Shown one piece after another: positions 7,163 through 11,286 of a stretch of DNA of 11,286 nucleotides. This stretch comes from Candidatus Omnitrophota bacterium (GTDB taxonomy: Bacteria > Omnitrophota > Gorgyraeia > Gygaellales > Profunditerraquicolaceae), in NCBI GenBank assembly GCA_023818905.1, contig JAMWDE010000015.1:1-11286 (forward strand), in the 5' to 3' direction. Numbering within the stretch: the stretch's first letter is position 1; the number at the start of each line of letters is the position of its first letter. The translations under genes were made by a program, and so were the position numbers. The notes beneath the pieces were generated by a model, which was not told the origin of the DNA, searched no databases, and was given only the letters and a program-made list of their open reading frames with translations.

Positions 7163-7191
7163 AGTTTAACAGAAAACCCTTTTACCGTCAA
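7163..7191 (-). promoter_or_regulatory. Candidate promoter of the ABC exporter operon
   Basis: On the minus strand TTGACG (7191-7186) and TAAACT (7168-7163) are separated by 17 nt, a fair match to a sigma-70-type promoter (5 of 6 and 4 of 6 bases). Transcription would start at or very near the ATG at 7155, giving a leaderless or nearly leaderless message. That agrees with the absence of a ribosome binding site. AT-rich sequence makes chance matches common. Confidence 0.35.
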
Positions 7192-7230
7192 ATCAAAAAT
7201 TTCAACATAAAGTGTAATATAATATATAAT

Positions 7231-7263
7231 AGATAATAGATACATCTATTAGATAGACAGATA
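7231..7263. repeat. AGATA repeat cluster with small palindrome in the divergent intergenic region
   Basis: AGATA occurs at 7231, 7238, 7251 and 7259 on the plus strand. The 11-bp perfect inverted repeat ATCTATTAGAT lies at 7244-7254. The cluster lies between divergent transcription units, upstream of both promoter candidates, where an operator or activator site would fit. It could also be chance in AT-rich DNA. Confidence 0.3.
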
Positions 7264-7337
7264 TAAGCCATTGTTAATAAGACAGTTAAAATACTATTAG
7301 ACGTTGCCTAAAGTACATTTTCCAAAATAAAAAAATA

Positions 7338-7366
7338 TTGATAAGCTATTGATTTTATGATATCTT
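7338..7366 (+). promoter_or_regulatory. Candidate promoter of the polysaccharide operon
   Basis: TTGATA (7338-7343) and TATCTT (7361-7366) with a 17-nt spacer form a plausible sigma-70-type promoter (5 of 6 and 4 of 6 bases). Transcription would begin near 7373, just before the AAGGAG ribosome binding site at 7375-7380, so the leader would be very short. Confidence 0.4.
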
Positions 7367-7374
7367 AAAACCAA

Positions 7375-7380
7375 AAGGAG
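7375..7380 (+). promoter_or_regulatory. Ribosome binding site deciding a TTG start
   Basis: AAGGAG ends 6 nt before the TTG at 7387. This spacing is ideal, and there is no ATG nearby that preserves the conserved N-terminus, so TTG is taken as the start of the BY-kinase gene. Confidence 0.75.
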
Positions 7381-7386
7381 AAAGGA

Positions 7387-9297
7387 TTGCCTCAATACGA
7401 ATTAAATCTAAGGGATTACTTAAGGATTATGCGTAAACGCAGGATAATGATAGTTACTGTATTTATTTTGATTTTTCTAGGTAGTCTTCTACACACATCT
7501 TTACAGCTTCCTATATATGAAGCAAGCGCCACAGTTAAAATAGAAGAACGCAAGACCATTGCCGGCCTACTTACTGAATGGATCATCTACAATCCTGCAG
7601 ATATTATGGAGTCTCAAACCAAGATAATACGCGGGTATCCGGTAATGCGCAGGGTTGCCTTGCGTTTAGGGATGATTGACCAGAGGTCTTCTCTGGAAGA
7701 TGTGAATGCGGCGGTCAGTCAACTTCAGGCAAGTGTTGAGACCGAGAGGATAGCTAATACGAATATGATTCGCATTACTGCTACTTCCAACGATCCCAAG
7801 AAGGCAACGGATTTGGCCAATAATATAGCTGAGGCATACATTGAAGAGAATCTTTTGGAGAAGACCAAACAGGCCAGACATGCCCGCCAGTTTATTGAAG
7901 AACAACTAACCACCCTGGAGACCAGACTTAAGGATACAGAGGAGAGCCTGAGGAGATTTGGTGAGGAAGTAAAGAATGTAAAATTGGCTGGACCGATAGA
8001 GCAGAAATTGATGGAACTTGAATTTGAACTGGCTGGGCTTCTACAGAAATACACAGAAAAGCACCCCAGGGTTATCCAGTTAAAAGACCAGATAAAAGAG
8101 ATGGAGATGCAACTTAAAGGTTTTTCAGGTCAGGAACTCGAATACGCGCGGTTGAGCAGAGAGGTAGAGGTAAACAAGAAACTCTACACTATGCTTAAAG
8201 AGAAATTGGAAGAAGCGCGTATCACTGAAGCGCAGAAGGTAGGAGATGTTTCTCTGGTAGACCCGGCAGTTATACCACGCTCTCCGGTTTCTCCCAATAG
8301 AGTGATGGGAGTTTTTATAGGATTGATGTTGGGTTTGATTCTGGGAGTCGCTTCTGCTTTTGTTGCCGAGACTTTAGACACCTCTATTGCCACTATAGAA
8401 GATGTGGAGAATATAGTTAAATTGCCAGTTTTAGGTATTATACCCTCTGTTAGTTATAAGCCAAAGCAGACTTTTTTTGCAAGATTCAAAAATATGGTTT
8501 TATCTAAAGACAAAAAAACTGAATCCGAAGAGAGATTTATTCATCTTGTTGCTCACTATAACCCTACCTCTTTGGCTGCGGAGGCATTTCGCAATGTGCG
8601 AACCAATCTTAAATTGGATGCTTCTAAGAAGGCTATCCTTGTTACTAGTGCAAATCCGCGTGAGGGAAAGACTACTGTTTTGACTAACTTGGGCATTGTA
8701 ACAGCACAAGCAGGCGCAAAGGTACTTTTGGTATCAACAGATTTAAGGCGGCCTGCATTGGCTAAAATATTTGGGATAAAGAAGGATGTAGGCATAAATG
8801 AGCTCTTAGTAGGGTCAGCAACCTTAGAGCAGGTCCTTAAGAATATCACAGATATTATGTTAGGTGAGATACCGCTTGAAGATATAGTGGGTAGACCTCC
8901 TGGAATAGAGAATGTTTGGTTACTTCCTAGTGGTCGCCTGCCTTACAACCCTGCGGAGATTTTGGAATTAAAAAAGATGTCAGAGTTGATTGAAGAATTA
9001 AAGATGAGGTTTGATGTTATCCTTTTTGATTCTCCACCGGTTCTTCCGGTTACTGACGCAAGTCTTCTGGCACCTAAGGTGGATTGCGTAGTTATTGTTT
9101 ATGAAATCGGCAAAACCAGCAGAGAGGCGCTTCAGCGTACAAAGATACAATTAGAATCAGTAGGAGCAAGGATCTCGGGAGTGGTCTTAAATAATACCCG
9201 GCCGCAAACTGAAGCGATATCCACTTATCCTTATTATTATCACTATAAGTACAGGTATTACGGTAAAGAAGAGAAAGGCAAGGGAAGCAGGGCATAG
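7387..9297 (+). CDS. Wzz-type chain-length determinant fused to tyrosine autokinase (BY-kinase)
   Basis: A 636-residue two-domain protein of the polysaccharide co-polymerase/BY-kinase type. The Wzz domain has a first membrane helix at about 19-39, a periplasmic coiled-coil-rich region (about 155-285), the Pro-rich segment VIPRSPVSP at 295-303 and a second helix at about 305-328. The cytoplasmic kinase follows, with Walker A SANPREGKTT (421-430), Walker A' STDLRRPA (450-457) and Walker B VILFDSPP (544-551). The tail YPYYYHYKYRYY holds eight tyrosines (614, 616, 617, 618, 620, 622, 624, 625), the autophosphorylation cluster of this family. A stretch near 480-505 looks longer than in short homologues. 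Cycles of phosphorylation control polymer length and export. It begins with TTG. Polymerase- and flippase-like genes downstream fit a Wzx/Wzy-dependent pathway. The kinase is fused to the Wzz part, as in the proteobacterial Wzc type. Confidence 0.93.
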   Translation: MPQYELNLRDYLRIMRKRRIMIVTVFILIFLGSLLHTSLQLPIYEASATVKIEERKTIAGLLTEWIIYNPADIMESQTKIIRGYPVMRRVALRLGMIDQRSSLEDVNAAVSQLQASVETERIANTNMIRITATSNDPKKATDLANNIAEAYIEENLLEKTKQARHARQFIEEQLTTLETRLKDTEESLRRFGEEVKNVKLAGPIEQKLMELEFELAGLLQKYTEKHPRVIQLKDQIKEMEMQLKGFSGQELEYARLSREVEVNKKLYTMLKEKLEEARITEAQKVGDVSLVDPAVIPRSPVSPNRVMGVFIGLMLGLILGVASAFVAETLDTSIATIEDVENIVKLPVLGIIPSVSYKPKQTFFARFKNMVLSKDKKTESEERFIHLVAHYNPTSLAAEAFRNVRTNLKLDASKKAILVTSANPREGKTTVLTNLGIVTAQAGAKVLLVSTDLRRPALAKIFGIKKDVGINELLVGSATLEQVLKNITDIMLGEIPLEDIVGRPPGIENVWLLPSGRLPYNPAEILELKKMSELIEELKMRFDVILFDSPPVLPVTDASLLAPKVDCVVIVYEIGKTSREALQRTKIQLESVGARISGVVLNNTRPQTEAISTYPYYYHYKYRYYGKEEKGKGSRA

Positions 9298-9350
9298 AAA
9301 AGGATAAGTTTAAAAATCTAACATTCACATTCAGTATAAGAATAATAAAG

Positions 9351-9373
9351 AAGAGGGGGATTCCCTCTTTTTT
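9351..9373 (+). terminator. Intrinsic terminator hairpin after the BY-kinase gene
   Basis: AAGAGGG (9351-9357) pairs perfectly with CCCTCTT (9363-9369) around a 5-nt loop GGATT, followed by a T-run (six Ts at 9368-9373). It lies 53 nt after the BY-kinase stop and only 10 nt before the next start codon at 9384. That leaves no space for a promoter after it, so the downstream genes need read-through or a promoter upstream of the hairpin. Confidence 0.75.
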
Positions 9374-9383
9374 AATTTAGGAG

Positions 9384-9626
9384 ATGCGAGTTATATTCTT
9401 TGTTTTTCTTTTAACCTTATTTACTTTTATAGTCAGTTTTGTTTTGAAAAATATCAGAAAAACTATCAGAGATCTTTTCTTGGCTATTTTAATCTCAGGG
9501 TTAGCAGTTATTATTTTAGCTTTTTTCTTCGCCAACTATCAAAGATTTGATGCTATAGTTATAATATTTTTATTGTTTATCACTGTAACCTTGGGGTTAT
9601 ATCTAAGTACCCGTAGATATGGATGA
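9384..9626 (+). CDS. Small three-helix membrane protein of the polysaccharide cluster
   Basis: An 80-residue, strongly hydrophobic protein with three likely membrane helices (about 3-21, 30-50 and 56-74) and a basic loop (KNIRKTIRD, 22-30). I recognise no family. The ATG at 9384 is the only upstream start, because TAG at 9378-9380 closes the frame. The AGGAG sequence abuts the ATG with no spacer, which is unusual. The end overlaps the next gene by 8 nt (ATGGATGA), so it is probably translated together with the polymerase or ligase. It may be an accessory subunit of the polysaccharide machinery. That role is inferred from context only. Confidence 0.72.
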   Translation: MRVIFFVFLLTLFTFIVSFVLKNIRKTIRDLFLAILISGLAVIILAFFFANYQRFDAIVIIFLLFITVTLGLYLSTRRYG

Positions 9627-11010
9627 TACAAAATTGCTAAATATCAAAAGCGGTCAGACAATCACAGGAGTTATAGCCTTTTTATTTTCTATTTTGGCTA
9701 TAGGCTTTATTGCAGTATATGGCTTACCAGGCAGACTTTCCTTTGTTTTTGTTTTGGCTTGTCTTGCCCTTTTACTTTCTATAATTAAGACTGATTTTGC
9801 ATTAATCGTATTAATATTTTCCATGCTACTTTCTCCTGAGTTGAGAGTAGGCCAGATTACCGGACGTCAGGTAGTAATACGCGCAGATGATATTATGCTT
9901 TTCATTGTATTTTTTGGCTGGCTGGCAAAGATGGCTATTTATAAAGAATTGGGCTTGCTTAGAACCTCTGCACTTAATACACCCATATTGACTTATATAT
10001 CTATATGTATAATATCTTCTCTTATTGGCATATCAAGAGGCCAGATAAACCTCAAGGAGACTGTATTCTATATCTTGAAGTATTTTGAGTATTTTCTTCT
10101 GTTTTTTATGGTGACCAACAATATAAAAGATACAAGACAGATAAAAATTTTTATATATGCACTCATCTCGGTTTGTTTTATCATCGGTCTGTATGCCTGG
10201 CAATTGCACCTTTTGGGCGTTACGAGAGTTACTGCTCCATTTGAGGGAGAGGCAGGAGAGGCAAATACATTAGCAGGATATCTCCTTTTGATGATGGCTA
10301 CAATAGGTGGTTTGATTATACATTCCTCTTATAAACTGCGTCTTTTACTGTTGGGGTTACTAGTATTTATTATTCCTCCATTTTTATTTACTCTTTCCCG
10401 AGGAGCTTGGTTTGCGTTCATACCGATGTATTTGAGTTTTTTGATTATCTCAAAAAGGGCAAAGATAGCTCTTTTATTTATATTGATAATAGCGGTGTTA
10501 ATTCTTCCCTGGAGTTTACCTGGATTTGTAAAGACGCGGATAAAGTATACGTTTGTGCCTGGTAAGACTTATAATATCTACGGCAAGAGCATCACCTTTG
10601 ATGAATCTACTATTAGACGAGTTGAATCTTGGAGTTACGCCTTTAAAAAATGGCAGAAGAGACCCATTTTGGGTTATGGGGTGCCAGCAGGTATTGTTAC
10701 GGATAATCAGTATGGCCGCGTGTTAAGGGAAACTGGCATCGTGGGATTTATGGCTTTTGTTTGGCTTATGATGATGATATTCAGAGTAGCCTATTACGCG
10801 TACAGATTTTCAGGAGATGATTTTAGCAGGGGCATAGCCTTGGGGTTTCTTTGTGGGTTTATTGGTCTGTTGGTGCATGGGTTAAGTTCCGAGGTGTTCA
10901 TTATCATTCGCATTATGGAGCCATTCTGGTTTTTGGCAGCCATAGTGAGCAGGTTGCCCGAGGTCAGTGTCTCTGGAGCAAAAGATACCTCCATACTGTT
11001 TAAATACTAG
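9619..11010 (+). CDS. O-antigen polymerase/ligase family membrane protein (Wzy/WaaL-like)
   Basis: A 463-residue polytopic membrane protein with about ten to twelve hydrophobic segments. The Wzy_C/O-antigen ligase signature is visible: TLSRGAW (258-264) followed by a hydrophobic helix, then a soluble loop (about 305-345), RPILGYG (348-354) and DNQYGRVLRETGIVG (362-376), and the conserved late His (H420) in 'LLVHGLSSE'. The family moves undecaprenyl-linked glycans onto a growing polymer, lipid A or a protein at the outer face of the inner membrane. Polymerase and ligase cannot be told apart by sequence reading. Since Wzz-kinase and Wzx genes flank it, a Wzy-type polymerase of exopolysaccharide is the more likely role. 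The start overlaps the small membrane protein by 8 nt. Confidence 0.87.
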   Translation: MDDTKLLNIKSGQTITGVIAFLFSILAIGFIAVYGLPGRLSFVFVLACLALLLSIIKTDFALIVLIFSMLLSPELRVGQITGRQVVIRADDIMLFIVFFGWLAKMAIYKELGLLRTSALNTPILTYISICIISSLIGISRGQINLKETVFYILKYFEYFLLFFMVTNNIKDTRQIKIFIYALISVCFIIGLYAWQLHLLGVTRVTAPFEGEAGEANTLAGYLLLMMATIGGLIIHSSYKLRLLLLGLLVFIIPPFLFTLSRGAWFAFIPMYLSFLIISKRAKIALLFILIIAVLILPWSLPGFVKTRIKYTFVPGKTYNIYGKSITFDESTIRRVESWSYAFKKWQKRPILGYGVPAGIVTDNQYGRVLRETGIVGFMAFVWLMMMIFRVAYYAYRFSGDDFSRGIALGFLCGFIGLLVHGLSSEVFIIIRIMEPFWFLAAIVSRLPEVSVSGAKDTSILFKY

Positions 11011-11017
11011 ACAATAC

Positions 11018-11286
11018 ATGAATACCGAATTTGATTTTAAAAACCAGATGACTGAAGGAATAAGATGGTTAGGCTTAGGACAGGTATTCGGTTATATTGT
11101 TCAGTTCTTTGTCTGGGTGGCATTAGCCCGAATTCTTACTCCTGAGGAGTTTGGTGTTTTAGGTATAGCCTTAGTAGTGATGAATTTTGTCTTGATTTTT
11201 AATGAATTAGGAATGGTTTCAGCCATTATACAAAGAAGAGAAATCAGTTTAAGACATACTAGTACTGCCTTTTGGATTTGTATTAT
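11018..11286 (+). CDS. Wzx-type polysaccharide flippase, 3' partial
   Basis: The first 89 residues of a protein that runs off the right edge. ATG at 11018 lies 7 nt after the ligase stop. ATG at 11048 is an alternative in the same frame. The N-terminus is typical of the polysaccharide exporter branch of the MOP/MATE superfamily (Wzx, WzxC-like): 'GIRWLGLGQVFGYIVQFFVWVALARILTPEEFGVLGIA'-like, quoted here only as the segments GLGQVFGY, ARILTPEEFG and NELGMVSAIIQR. These correspond to helix 1, the cytoplasmic loop after helix 1 and the loop after helix 2. It would flip lipid-linked repeat units across the inner membrane for the polymerase upstream. No clear ribosome binding site is seen. Confidence 0.88.
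   Translation, partial: MNTEFDFKNQMTEGIRWLGLGQVFGYIVQFFVWVALARILTPEEFGVLGIALVVMNFVLIFNELGMVSAIIQRREISLRHTSTAFWICI

Noticed and set aside
7156-7245. N-terminal extension of the ABC ATPase
   Set aside because: The added 30 residues come from AT-rich low-complexity DNA containing the promoter-like and repeat elements, and family members start near the 'IEVHNLSK' strand.
7725-8054. Minus-strand open frame rich in Ser, opposite the Wzz coiled-coil region
   Set aside because: The Ser/Leu-rich composition is the mirror of Lys/Glu/Leu codons of the coiled coil. It is a shadow, not a gene.
1-11286. tRNA genes, CRISPR arrays, insertion sequences, attachment sites
   Set aside because: No cloverleaf-like segment, regularly spaced repeat, transposase or terminal inverted repeat was seen on either strand by reading.

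Overview
The window is a 11.3-kb stretch of a bacterial chromosome, moderately AT-rich, tightly packed and with no visible tRNA, rRNA, CRISPR array or insertion sequence. The gene content (a large secreted C25-family cysteine peptidase, a two-domain Wzz/BY-kinase, O-antigen-ligase-like and Wzx-like proteins, a RiPP cassette) suggests a Gram-negative-type, polysaccharide-coated organism. A poorly cultured lineage such as Omnitrophota or another PVC-related group fits the look of the proteins. That is a low-confidence guess from protein style, because no marker gene is present.

Region 1 (1-3209) is the 3' part of a very large secreted protein: a beta-rich repeat region, an FN3-like module, and a C-terminal gingipain-type (peptidase C25) domain with a visible His/Cys dyad. 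Its stop overlaps the start of the next gene by 8 nt.

Region 2 (3202-5556) is the most interesting part, a compact and apparently unusual RiPP (ribosomally made, post-translationally modified peptide) cassette on the + strand. In order it holds a radical SAM/SPASM maturase, a 52-residue precursor peptide too short for routine gene calling (4323-4481), an HPr-kinase-like P-loop protein, and a PqqD-type RiPP recognition element. The precursor has the strongest ribosome binding site in the window, a leader with the Y-x2-P-x-L motif known from lasso-peptide leaders, a short Cys-containing core (CC-x6-C) and a Ser/Thr-rich tail ending in Ser. HPr-kinase-like enzymes of some lasso clusters phosphorylate a C-terminal Ser. 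Here the same kinase and leader logic appears beside a radical SAM enzyme, with no lasso cyclase or leader protease in the window.

Region 3 (5553-7155, - strand) is a two-gene ABC-2 exporter (ATPase, then permease), convergent with the RiPP cassette and overlapping its last gene by 4 nt. It may export the peptide or belong with the polysaccharide genes.

Region 4 (7156-7386) is a 231-bp divergent intergenic region with candidate promoters on both strands and a cluster of AGATA repeats.

Region 5 (7387-11286, + strand) is an exopolysaccharide/O-antigen assembly cluster: a Wzz/BY-kinase with an eight-tyrosine tail, a clear hairpin terminator, a small three-helix membrane protein, a Wzy/WaaL-family polymerase or ligase, and the 5' end of a Wzx-type flippase that runs off the window. 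The terminator inside this gene series suggests attenuation or antitermination control of the downstream genes.
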